From the NCBI GenBank assembly GCA_019828595.1, contig JAHQRK010000017.1:1302001-1366000 (forward strand): 64,000 bases of DNA, written 5' to 3'. Under the pieces are notes generated by a model. It had not been told where the DNA came from, made no database searches, and was given only the letters and a program-made list of their open reading frames with translations. Positions within the stretch are counted from its first letter, which is position 1; each line of letters opens with the position of its first letter. Shown one piece after another: positions 43,975 through 53,440 of the stretch. The translations under genes were made by a program, and so were the position numbers. This stretch comes from Aphanomyces cochlioides (lineage: Eukaryota; Oomycota; Saprolegniomycetes; Saprolegniales; Verrucalvaceae).

Positions 43975-45138
43975 ATGGTTAAGAAGGGCAAGGCGGTCAA
44001 GCAAGTCGCGACGGCGGCGCAATTGCTCGAGCGAGCTGAAGCATTGGTGGATGAATGCAACCCAGAGCTCGCGGTCAAGTTCTTCCAGAAAGCAGCGGCG
44101 TTGGAACCCAACAATTCGGAAATTTTTGACGCCATTGGCGAGCTCGCGACGGAAATCCGCGACCCTGAAACTGCATTGCAAGCGTTCCTGCGAAGCATTG
44201 AACTTGCGCCGAAACACAATCCAGGCAAATGGCTCTATGTTGCACAGCTCGTTCAAGGCGAAGAGAGTGAGAAGTTTGCATTGCAGGGAATTGCCCACAT
44301 GTCGGAGCAATTGGCATCTATCCCAGACCATGTACACTTCAATCCACTCCTGGAATCGTTCTCATCTCGTGGATTGTAGCTTGACACTGCCAAGTTGTTG
44401 AAGAAGCAGATTTGCGACGCCTACTGCAGTCTTGGCGAGCTCTACATGACCGATCTATGGTAAATACACTTCCATGACGTGTGGAATTCACGAATCGGGT
44501 AGTGATCTCGACGAAGCCGAGTCCAAATGTGAGCAGTATCTCCTTGAAGCACTCAAGTACGACCTTGGTCTACCTGAAGCCACGCAGGCCATGGCCAACT
44601 TTCGCTTGGTTCAGCAACGCAAGGACGAAGCGATTTCGTACTTGGACGAAACAGTCAAGCGATTGAATGCTTGCGGTACGTCCTTAATCTCCATGGACAT
44701 TTCAACTCACGCCATGATGAACGCGCAGACGAACACACGATGCCATCGCTGGAATTCCGCACCTTCACTGGTAAACTGCTGGTCGAAGTTGAGAAGTACG
44801 AGCAAGCGGCGGACATTCTCGAAGGCGTGATGCAGGAAGACGACGAGAACGCCGAGTTGTGGTTCTTGGTCGGCTCGTGCTACAATGCCATGGAAGACTA
44901 CGACACGGCGCTTGAATTCCTCGAACGATGCGATGCGGTACGATCTCCTCCATGGAGAGCTTTGACTTGATCCGTCTCGCGGCTGTTTTTGTAGATGCTC
45001 ACCAAGCTACAGACGGAAATGGGCGACGACTTCAACCTCGACCAACAGCTCGACACTGTTCGGTCGCTAATAGAATCCATCAAGCAGATTGAACCCGTCG
45101 AGCAAGACGACGAGACGCAGGATGCCGACATGGACTAG
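43975..45138 (+). CDS. TPR protein, Acl4-like ribosomal-protein chaperone
   Basis: Starts MVKKGKAVKQVATAAQLLER at ATG 43975. Five exons with introns near 44333-44380, 44460-44502, 44675-44728 and 44939-44995 join in phase. TPR repeats are visible (KFFQKAAALEPNNSEIFDAI, ALQAFLRSIELAPKHNPGK, KYDLGLPEATQAMANFRLVQ, ILEGVMQEDDENAELWFLVG, AMEDYDTALEFLERCD). The C-terminus is acidic (EQDDETQDADMD). The basic start, TPR superhelix and acidic tail match the yeast Acl4 family, which escorts ribosomal protein uL4 to the nucleus. That assignment is by architecture and partial motif memory. Another TPR co-chaperone remains possible. Confidence 0.65.
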
Positions 45139-45231
45139 ACAGGACAGTTGATCTAAATTTATACCGTTTGAGTTTGGTACATATGCGTCGTCTTCCACCC
45201 AATCAATTCGTCAACTCAGCATCTTCTGGCC

Positions 45232-45804
45232 ATGTCGATGACGACAGCCACAGGTTGCAGTCCATGGCCGGACAAGTCGATTCCATACTTGACAGCGAAT
45301 GAAGTGTGCTGTGGCGCTGTAGATCCACCCGAAGGAGACGACTTGGACATGCCAGAATACGCTCGTCCACCTCCAGCGATTCCGCTCGCCATTCAGCTCA
45401 TCACGTCGCCAGACCATCCCGTCTTCAACAGCTACGGTCTCTTCGCGACGACGACGATTCCACCCGAGACGCTCGTGTGCAACTACATCGGCCGCGTCCA
45501 CCTCCAGAGTGACTTTCCAGACTCGGACTATGCTGTCACGTACTATGGCAACTACTCGATCGACGCCACCCATGCTGGCAACGAAGCGCGGTTCATCAAC
45601 GACTACCGGAACATCGCGACGCGGCCAAACGTCGCTTTTGACACGTACAGAGACGCAGACGGAGTGATCCAAGTCGGAGTGTGGAGCTTGAATGTGTCGA
45701 TTGCACCGGGGGAAGAAATCCTCGGCAACTACGGCCGCGCCTTCTGGCGAGCACGCGGAGTCAAAGGTGTGATTGGACCCGACTGGGATGAAGCATGGGA
45801 TTGA
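45232..45804 (+). CDS. SET-domain methyltransferase-like protein, 190 aa
   Basis: A single exon of 190 codons. After a Pro-rich leader the SET core is seen: FNSYGLFATTTIPPETLVCN (SET-N, G-x-G region weakly kept), then HAGNEARFINDYRN (the NHxxxPN-like site diverged to NEARFIND) and APGEEILGNYGRAFW (the Glu-x5-Tyr motif). Such small SET proteins methylate lysines of histones or other proteins. The divergence at the AdoMet motif means activity should not be assumed. It lies between the Acl4-like gene and the convergent ABC transporter (20 bp from its stop). Confidence 0.75.
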   Translation: MSMTTATGCSPWPDKSIPYLTANEVCCGAVDPPEGDDLDMPEYARPPPAIPLAIQLITSPDHPVFNSYGLFATTTIPPETLVCNYIGRVHLQSDFPDSDYAVTYYGNYSIDATHAGNEARFINDYRNIATRPNVAFDTYRDADGVIQVGVWSLNVSIAPGEEILGNYGRAFWRARGVKGVIGPDWDEAWD

Positions 45805-45824
45805 TGAACGAGCAAGTAGACTCT

Positions 45825-48800
45825 CTATAAACATGATGGTGGATTGTAGTCGACGGACAGCACTTTGTCGAGGTAGCCGCCTTCAGAGCAGAGCTCAAAG
45901 AAGATGCCGCTGCCTTGGCTGATGAGCGACTTGGGCGCGTCGCACTGGGCCAGTCGGCCTTGGTCAAAGACGAGAATGCGATCGCAGTCCAAGACAGTGT
46001 CCAAACGATGGGCAATCGTCAACACTGTCGACGATGCAAACTCCGTCCGAATCACGCGCTGCAGGTTTTGATCCGTCTCGTGGTCAATGGCAGCAGTGGC
46101 TTCGTCCATGACGACAATGCGAGCCTGTCGAAGCAACGCTCGCGCCATGCAGAGCATCTGTCGCTCGCCGACGCTGAAGTTTTCGCCGTTTTCTTCGACG
46201 GGACTATCCAATTTGCCATTCACGCTGGAGATGCGGTCGACCAAGTTGACCTTTTGCAAGCAAGACCACAAGTCATCGTCGGTAAATTCACCAAAGGGAT
46301 CCAAATAGTTGCGCAGCGATCCCTTGAAGAGGACAGGAGTCTGTGGGATGATAGCGATAGCACTTCGGAGTGTCTTGACGCCAATTTTCGAGATGTCTAC
46401 GCCATCAATCTTGATGCAACCAGTCGCGAGTTCATTGATGCGGAAGAGAGCCATGGTCAAACTCGACTTGCCAGCACCAGTGCGACCGACAATACCAATC
46501 TTTTCACCCGCTTGGATGTGAACATTGACGTCTTTTAGTACGAGCGGATCGTTCTCCTTGTAGCGGAATCCCATGTTCTTGAACTCAATGTCGCCTTTGG
46601 TCGGCCATTCCTTGGAGACTGCGCCGGAAATCACACGCGGCGCTTCGGGTTCCACGTTCTTGTATTCACTAATTCGCTCAGGGCCAACCATGGACGTCTC
46701 AAGTTGCGAGAGGACCGAGACGCACCATTCAAAGTAACTCAAGAGCGTGAAAATGTAGTTGAGGGCAAGACCAATCAAGCCTGCGTTCAAATGTTCGCGC
46801 ATTAGGACAAGCGAAGATGCGATCAAGAAAAGCATCGCGGCGCTTGTGAGTTGCATACGCAGGGAGAACCACTGAATGATAACTTGAGCAGCGTAGACAG
46901 CTTCGTTGTTGGCATCCACGTTGCGGCAATGCTTGCGTTGGAACCGACGCACTTGCTTGTCACCGTAAGCTCGAATGACAAGACCACCTTCGATTGTCTC
47001 GGAGATTAAATTGAGCAGCGGCGACTTGGTCGTTTTGTTGACGCGCTCCATTTCACGAGCAGGTTGAATGTAGTAGCGGCCAATGGCGACGTACAAGTAC
47101 AAGAGCGGGACAGCAATCAATCCCATGTACTGAATCATCCAGAACGTCGTGCCCAACGCAAAGACGGCATTCGTGATCGCTCCAAGCAAGCCACTGACGC
47201 AGAATGGAATCGTCGTGTCAACGGTGTTCATGTCGTTACTGTAGCGGTTCAAAATACGTCCGAGGGGATTCGTGTCGAAAAACTTCATCGGCGCTCGCAA
47301 CAACGCGCTCGTCATTTGGTCAAAGAGTCGACGGGATGCTGCCAACGCTGAGCTGTAGATGGAAAGTGTGCGGAAGATCGTCATGATAGCGCCAGCAATG
47401 GCCAGTCCGCCATATATCGACAGATTCAAGCCAGTGTTGGCGACGAATTCAGCAGGAGGAACCACGACGGCTGAACTGCTCCAGTTACTCAGCCATAGGT
47501 CACCAGCAATTGCAAGTCCTTGCCAAATGCAAAGCACTACGATCCAGTAGAGAAAGATGGGCCATCCACCAAGAGCTTGAAAGTACGCGGCATAGACGGA
47601 CGACGACACACGGCCGTAGGAGCGAGTTTCGTCGAGCACAAGGCGACCTGAAGACTCGTCCTGCTCGTCAAACGTTGGGTTCCCTTCGCCGAGAGGGGTA
47701 AATGGTCTAAAATGCGCTGGCAGTGGAGAATTCGCCGATGGTGTGAGCAAAAGATCGTCTGTAAATGTCATGCGCGCACTGTCGGCAATTAATTCTGCGT
47801 CATCGCTGTAGCCAAGTCGAGCTGGAAGAGGTTGCACCAAGAGAGGATATTCGCTCTGTTGACTTGCGATTTTCGTCTCGACAAGTTGGCCATCCTTGAT
47901 TTCAATGAGGCGGTCGATGTACTGCGATGCGACGATTTCAGGCGAATGCGTTACGAGGACGATGGTCTTGTGTCGGAGGAGACCGAGGAAACACTTGGTG
48001 AAGATTTCATTTTGCACGATGGCGTCGACGGCGGAGAGTGGCGCGTCCAAAATGTAAATGTCCGCGTCACTGTAGCAAGCACGAGCCAAACTGATGCGAG
48101 CTTTCTGACCGCCGGACAAGTTGACGCCTTTTTGGCCAATTTCCGTGCGGTCTCCAGCGGCAAAGAGCGTCAAATCCTTCGTCAACGCGCACACTTCGAT
48201 TACGTTATTGTACTTGACGCGATCGTATGGCTTGCCAAACAAAATGTTCTCACGGATCGTCATGTGCTGGATCCAACTTTGCTGAGAAAAGTAGGCGACA
48301 CGGCCGCCAACGAAGGTCGACCCGCTGTGTTTGTTCATTTCGCCCAGGAGCGCGGCACACAACGACGTCTTGCCTTCGCCGACAGAGCCATGGACGACGA
48401 CAAATTCGCCGCGCTGGATGGACAAATTGATGTTTTGGAAGAGTGGCTTTGACGCATCCCAGCCGAACGTGGCATCTTCGAGGGCAATATCGAGCTTTTC
48501 GTTGACGTAGCGGTCAAGCGTTTCCTTTGGCGCAGTCGCGGGTGTCGAGACGATCGTCGTGTCTTTCTCGGGAAGGTTGAGGAACTCCATCATGCGCTTC
48601 ACGGCTACGAGAGCTTGCATGAGATTTGTCACGATGTACGGAAGGTCGCTGATGGGAAACTTGAGCAAGTTGAACAGAGTTAGCGCCGTAAAGACTTTGG
48701 TCGCGGTCAAAGTTTCGTGCATGACGAGCGCGTACGTCATGAAGGATCCGACGGTGACGACGACAGGTCCCAAGTACGTTGCTGTCGTCGACATGCCTGA

Positions 48801-49736
48801 AAACAAAAAGACTTTCCAGAGGGAGGCCAATTCAGCGTTGCGCTCGCGCTCAATTTTGGCACCGAACTTCTCTTCCCATGCGTTCAACTTCAGGATTTGC
48901 ATAGCGCCAAAGACTTCGTTGATGGACTTCATGCGTGTGTCCTTGCGCTCCATGAGCTGCTCAAACGCGCCGTGCTGGCATTGTCCAACAACTTGGTTCG
49001 CCAAAAGTGTCAAGAGAATCACGACGAAGCCAACAAATGTCGCCCAGCCGATGACGGCGTACAACATCCACATTGTCGCGACGATTTGGATCGGCACAAG
49101 CCAGAGTTGGTTGGCGTAGATGGCAAAGTTCATGATCCACTGGATATCGTTCGAGAACAAGTTGGCAATTTCACCAGCGGTCTTGTCGCGACGCGCAGAC
49201 GGTCCAAGTACAAGCGCCTTTTGAAACAACAAGTATTGCAACGCCGATGTGATTTTCACGGCCGTGAGTTGATTTTGCAAGTTGGAATGAGAAGTCACAA
49301 GCGCTTGGAAGACATTCACGGCGCACAACGACGCGACGAGTTTGAGCATTCCTGGGAGGTCGAATGGCGCTGTCGATTCAAGCGATGTGAGGATTTGTTG
49401 TAGCACGACAGGACCATACAAAGTGCAGCACACCGTTGACACTTGCATGAGGCCGATGAATAGAAAGCGCCAACCGTGCGTGGTGCAAATTGACCACATG
49501 AGCGACCGGGACTTGTTGAATGCAGGTTCAAACGCTGCGTTGACGTTTTTGCATTGATTTTCGTCTTGAAGCGGCCACAAGTCGGACGGATCAAGCTGTC
49601 TCTCGTTACCGACCGAGAGAAGAGGCGTCGCCCATCCGTAGATAAGGCGGGAGAAGATCCCTGCTTTCTCGACAGGGTGCGTCGCATTCTGGGTCTTGTC
49701 TTCACTCAGAGCGATCGACTGGTACTTCGACGCCAT
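45825..49736 (-). CDS. ABCC (MRP-type) ABC transporter, 1303 aa, intronless
   Basis: A full-length exporter in one exon. TMD1 begins after ATYGW-like text (GIFSRLIYGWATPLLSVGN). NBD1 has Walker A GSVGEGKTSLCAAL, signature LSGGQKARISLARA and Walker B IYILDAPLSAVD, with Asp in place of the catalytic Glu, as usual in degenerate ABCC NBD1. TMD2 follows a linker. NBD2 has Walker A VGRTGAGKSSLTMAL, signature FSVGERQMLCMARAL and an intact Walker B IVVMDEATAAID. ABCC proteins export glutathione conjugates and drugs. There is no TMD0. ATG 49736 is preferred over the upstream GTG. The 5' LTR of a retrotransposon begins only 95 bp upstream, so the native promoter is displaced. Confidence 0.93.
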   Translation of the reverse strand: MASKYQSIALSEDKTQNATHPVEKAGIFSRLIYGWATPLLSVGNERQLDPSDLWPLQDENQCKNVNAAFEPAFNKSRSLMWSICTTHGWRFLFIGLMQVSTVCCTLYGPVVLQQILTSLESTAPFDLPGMLKLVASLCAVNVFQALVTSHSNLQNQLTAVKITSALQYLLFQKALVLGPSARRDKTAGEIANLFSNDIQWIMNFAIYANQLWLVPIQIVATMWMLYAVIGWATFVGFVVILLTLLANQVVGQCQHGAFEQLMERKDTRMKSINEVFGAMQILKLNAWEEKFGAKIERERNAELASLWKVFLFSGMSTTATYLGPVVVTVGSFMTYALVMHETLTATKVFTALTLFNLLKFPISDLPYIVTNLMQALVAVKRMMEFLNLPEKDTTIVSTPATAPKETLDRYVNEKLDIALEDATFGWDASKPLFQNINLSIQRGEFVVVHGSVGEGKTSLCAALLGEMNKHSGSTFVGGRVAYFSQQSWIQHMTIRENILFGKPYDRVKYNNVIEVCALTKDLTLFAAGDRTEIGQKGVNLSGGQKARISLARACYSDADIYILDAPLSAVDAIVQNEIFTKCFLGLLRHKTIVLVTHSPEIVASQYIDRLIEIKDGQLVETKIASQQSEYPLLVQPLPARLGYSDDAELIADSARMTFTDDLLLTPSANSPLPAHFRPFTPLGEGNPTFDEQDESSGRLVLDETRSYGRVSSSVYAAYFQALGGWPIFLYWIVVLCIWQGLAIAGDLWLSNWSSSAVVVPPAEFVANTGLNLSIYGGLAIAGAIMTIFRTLSIYSSALAASRRLFDQMTSALLRAPMKFFDTNPLGRILNRYSNDMNTVDTTIPFCVSGLLGAITNAVFALGTTFWMIQYMGLIAVPLLYLYVAIGRYYIQPAREMERVNKTTKSPLLNLISETIEGGLVIRAYGDKQVRRFQRKHCRNVDANNEAVYAAQVIIQWFSLRMQLTSAAMLFLIASSLVLMREHLNAGLIGLALNYIFTLLSYFEWCVSVLSQLETSMVGPERISEYKNVEPEAPRVISGAVSKEWPTKGDIEFKNMGFRYKENDPLVLKDVNVHIQAGEKIGIVGRTGAGKSSLTMALFRINELATGCIKIDGVDISKIGVKTLRSAIAIIPQTPVLFKGSLRNYLDPFGEFTDDDLWSCLQKVNLVDRISSVNGKLDSPVEENGENFSVGERQMLCMARALLRQARIVVMDEATAAIDHETDQNLQRVIRTEFASSTVLTIAHRLDTVLDCDRILVFDQGRLAQCDAPKSLISQGSGIFFELCSEGGYLDKVLSVDYNPPSCL

Positions 49737-49831
49737 GGCTGGAATTCCCAAATGGCTTGTCGCGACCACTCACTTCGTGGATTGTTCCAAGGTTACACTG
49801 TGGAATGCATGTATCATATGCCAACTGACAT

Positions 49832-50578
49832 AAGCGAGCCGCCACTCGCGTAACCGATCCAACGCACGTCCGACACACGGAGAAGAGATCTTACTGGCAG
49901 ACGAGTGCCAATCACAGTGGATGGCGAGTGGATTTCGGTGCTTGACCGTGTGCGAATTATGGCCAAGGAGCGGGCGGCATGAATGGAAAAGCAGAACACA
50001 GCGAGCCAGGGCAACGACAGCCAATAGAGGGAGCCGACCAAGCAGTCAGTCAGTGTTGGTAGCAGGCTGCGGGCGTGCGACTGAAGTTTATGGCCAATGA
50101 AGATGGCGAGCAAGACCTGAAGACCAATCAAGGAGCGAGAGCAAGCGGATTAACACGCATGCGTGCGAAGTTAGGAGTAGCTTAGGAAACAGAGGCAGTA
50201 GTTAGACAGAGCTCTTTTTGGCTGGCGTTGAATGAACCTCTAAGTTTGTGGCGTCCCGTCGAGAGAGTTTAAGCGCCAAGAAGTTTGCAGGAGTTCCGTG
50301 GGTCTGTCGAAAACCCGCACCGTCAATCGCCCTCACCAACGCCAGTCAACGCTAGGCGTAGCTCGTGGGCAACCGAGCAACCAACCCCCTTCCAGTCCTC
50401 CCCACCGTCCTCTCCCCCGGCAGCGGTCAACTACTGCGGACTTTCAACCCACAGTCGTGCCTCTCCGTTTCCTTCGATCGCGTCTGGCTCACCTAAAAGC
50501 CCCAGGCGACCTCTAACCTTCCACCCCCCCTTTTCTTGCGGCGAGAAGCTCGGACTTCACTGATCCGACCATCCCACA
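49832..50578 (+). repeat. 5' LTR of Ty3/gypsy element
   Basis: It matches 60596-61341 over its whole length. By eye I find only two substitutions (near 50203 and 50333) and a one-base difference in a C run (near 50524). The LTR ends in CCCACA, two bases before a tRNA-like primer-binding site. The left border, where identity stops, is AAGCGAGCC. The expected TG start is not visible in this copy. Confidence 0.93.
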
Positions 50579-50580
50579 AG

Positions 50581-50597
50581 TGGTGCCACGAACCAGG
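50581..50597 (-). promoter_or_regulatory. primer-binding site
   Basis: TGGTGCCACGAACCAGG starts two bases after the LTR. It is complementary to a tRNA 3' end that would finish GTGGCACCA. The tRNA type is not assigned. Confidence 0.75.
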
Positions 50598-50620
50598 AGG
50601 TTGAGCACACGAACGAAGAA

Positions 50621-52064
50621 ATGGTTAGACCTGTTAACCCTGCCACCCTGCTGTCGGACGCGTCAGCAGACAACCAGACGTCCACTTCAGTGGACATGCA
50701 ATTGGACCCGTCAGGGCAAGCGAAGCAAGCGATGGCGGCATCCAGGAGTCGTTACGGGCAGTCTCCAACTGCCTTCGGGCAATATCAATCAGTAGCGGCA
50801 CCGACCCACGCCACTACGACCAACCTGGATGCGCGATCGCGCTCTAGCAAAAACAATCCCGCGGAATTCTAAAGCCACGGCAGCGAAGTTGGTGACTACG
50901 ACGAAGACATGGACGCCAATGAATTGCCTCCGGCTCCCGCCGACGACCAGTCAAGATTGATCGCGGTGTTGGTCAGGCAAAATCAAGATCTGATGCGGCA
51001 GCTGCAAGGCAACCAAACCTCCGCGCAAGTGCAGGAAGACGAGGACGATCTTGACGAGTGGAACGTGGACGCTGCGCCTGTCGGGCTCCCTTCCAACAAT
51101 GCTCCCCGTCTGCATATCTTCGCGCTCGAGCTGCCGCAGCGATTCAACGGATCCGCCGACGGCATCGATGTGGCGTCAAGTTTCCTCCGACGATTCGAGG
51201 AGAATGCGACCGCCAGCGGATGGACTGACGACGAGGCAAAGCGCAAGTTCCGCCTGACTGTCGGCCGAGTCGTCCAAGACTGGTACAACCAGCTGCGAGC
51301 TGACGAACGATCCACTTGGAAGGCCGTGCGTGCGAGCTTGTCTGCGAGTACATCCTCGTCCGGTGCCCAAGCAGGAGGTCTACTACACGATGCGTCAGAA
51401 GGAGAATGATACCATCCGCGAGTACCTCTTCCGCTTCAACGCGGCTGCCACGAAGATCGGTCTCAAGTACGATACCAATCGGAAGCACCTTGTCGACCAC
51501 TTACGGTGCTTTTGCAACTGGCTGGCGGATCCGAGCCAAGCCAAGTGGATCTCTTCGATGCGCTTCACCTCGATGGACGACTTGAAGGAGTACTTGAATG
51601 ACCAGCGCCACATTGAGGCATTGCGAGAGCATCGCAGCCAACGAGGAACGGCCCAACCGAGCGGCAACCAGCGACAAGAACGTGCAAAGGTTCCACGTGT
51701 CAACCACTTGGACGCTGTGACCCCAACGGACATGGCCAAGCTGGCGGCGGCAGCGACCGACTCTGTGCGCGCTGAGATCTTCGCTCTTGGAATCAACAAT
51801 CATGAGGCGCGTCGCGAGGTCTGTTGTAACTGTGGCAAGACGCACTTCAAGTTGGATGGCTTGTGCTGGTCGACGGTCTTCTGCACTCTGTGCCAACGCA
51901 TGGGGCACCCGGAGATCAACTGCTTCAAGGCTTGTCAACTCTGTGCAACACCGCACCACAAAGCCGACCCGTGCCCGACTCGTCAACAAGCTGCCGAGCT
52001 GAAGGAGTTCCTGCAAAGGCTGGACATCCCCGACATGCCCAGCCTGGATTGTTTAAACTTGTAA
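50621..52064 (+). pseudogene. gag: gag, split by a stop and a frameshift
   Basis: The first frame starts at ATG 50621 and ends at TAA 50870. A second frame starts at ATG 50909 (MDANELPPAPADDQSRLIAV) and encodes the capsid start (FALELPQRFNGSADGIDVAS). It leaves the correct frame near 51322-51360, where the expected retrotransposon-gag block resumes in another frame (VYYTMRQKENDTIREYLFRF). That frame continues to a nucleocapsid with Cys/His knuckles (CCNCGKTHF ... CTLCQRMGHPEINC ... CQLCATPHHKADPC) and stops at 52064. The single-base shift lies inside capsid rather than at the gag-pol border, so it is damage, not programmed frameshifting (inference). Confidence 0.8.
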
Positions 52065-52444
52065 GTCCGTGGGGACCGCGATACCCCAGCCGCGACGGAC
52101 GTCGGACATCGCACACTGACTCAAAAAACCAAGAAAAACTGAAAAATGATGAAAACCCAAAAACATCGAAAAACCATGAAAAATCCATAAAAATAGCCCC
52201 CACCAGAACCTTACTGACGGAGTTCGAAGAGCTTTTTGAGGTGGTTCGTGGATGGAAGAGGAAGCAACAAGAGCGAAAGGATACGGCAAGCGTTGAAGAA
52301 GCAATCAAGAATGAAGACATAATCAAAAGTCGACGCGACGCCAATGCCGCCAACCATGTTGGCTTCCTGAAAGTTCCCCCAATAACCAAGAATACATCCA
52401 ACCTTCCCGACAGACCTTTTGTTTTCTAATCGGCTGCCGACTGC
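52065..52444 (+). other. spacer between gag and protease
   Basis: An A-rich, low-complexity stretch with repeats of AAAAACCA/GAAAAA type (52120-52200), followed by a Lys/Glu-rich frame of unclear meaning. No recognised domain. Confidence 0.5.
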
Positions 52445-53419
52445 GTGGCGCTGTCAGACGAGTACAGGCTCAAGGAAGGCGAACACTTTGGTCACTGGCA
52501 AGATACAGCATTCATCGAGAACGACATGACCCGCCAAGCATTCCTAAATGCGCAAATCATGGACCAAGCAGTGGTGGTCCTGGCAGATACTGGTGCCAAC
52601 ATGAGCATCATCCATCCCTTGGTCGTCAAGAAGCTCGGCCTGAAAGTGGACACAACGAAGACGACTGATATAGCTGGCCTTGGAGGAGCCGCCGTTGTGA
52701 ACACTCAAGGCATCGTAGACATCAAGTTGACCATTGGTCGCGGACTAGTTTACGTTTTCCCGATCGCTGTCTGCGACTTTGGGGACATTGGCTTCGACGC
52801 CATCCTTGGGATGGACTTCCTGTTCCGCGCTGGTGTCATGGTGGATGCGAGTCGTCGCGAATTGAACCTACCTGAAGGCGAGTACGTCGAACTGCACGAC
52901 CAGCCGGTCCGCTACAGCCGCGGTTACATGAAATACGTGCGCCTCAACCGCGATGCGAGCATCTCGCCCGGTGGATCAATCGTTGTGCCTTTACCCAAAC
53001 TGCGAGAAGGAATGCCAGAGACACTGGAATACTGGGTTCATCGCGATGTGCGCTGGATTACCACTTCGTTAGACGCCGACGACAAACCAGCAGCCTACAA
53101 GGTCACAAACGTCAGCGAACGCAACGTGTTTCTGACTGCCAACACTGTTGTCGGGGCAATCTCAGCCCAAGGCGAGCGACCGCTTAGCCGGCCGATGGTG
53201 CGTACGAGCAGTTTGAGATACCAAGCGTGGAAAGCGGAAGCGCGGGAAGGGAGTTACCCCGATGACCACCGAGCGAGACTGGGAGAAGCCGCGGCTGAGT
53301 TAGCTGACGACAACAGCTGGAAGGAACCGCGACCCCCGTCACCCAGACACTTGCTCACTGCTGACGGGAAACTGCGTACAACCTGCGAAAGCGACGGTGA
53401 CTACGGCCTGGATGACTAA
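52445..53419 (+). CDS. retroelement aspartic protease region
   Basis: A 324-codon frame. The retropepsin motif VVVLADTGANMSIIHPLVVK has the catalytic Asp-Thr-Gly. The second hydrophobic part FDAILGMDFLFRAGVMVD carries the flap-side Gly-Met-Asp motif. The rest is a long linker (WVHRDVRWITTSLDADDKPA) typical of plant and oomycete gypsy elements. It is intact in itself. A stop at 53419 separates it from the reverse transcriptase frame, which starts at 53441 in another phase. Confidence 0.85.
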   Translation: MALSDEYRLKEGEHFGHWQDTAFIENDMTRQAFLNAQIMDQAVVVLADTGANMSIIHPLVVKKLGLKVDTTKTTDIAGLGGAAVVNTQGIVDIKLTIGRGLVYVFPIAVCDFGDIGFDAILGMDFLFRAGVMVDASRRELNLPEGEYVELHDQPVRYSRGYMKYVRLNRDASISPGGSIVVPLPKLREGMPETLEYWVHRDVRWITTSLDADDKPAAYKVTNVSERNVFLTANTVVGAISAQGERPLSRPMVRTSSLRYQAWKAEAREGSYPDDHRARLGEAAAELADDNSWKEPRPPSPRHLLTADGKLRTTCESDGDYGLDD

Positions 53420-53440
53420 CGGCCCCCTATTGCGCAGTCG

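Noticed and set aside
47832..48452. 206-codon plus-strand open frame
   Set aside because: Antisense to the ABC transporter NBD1; the conserved Walker and signature motifs are on the other strand.
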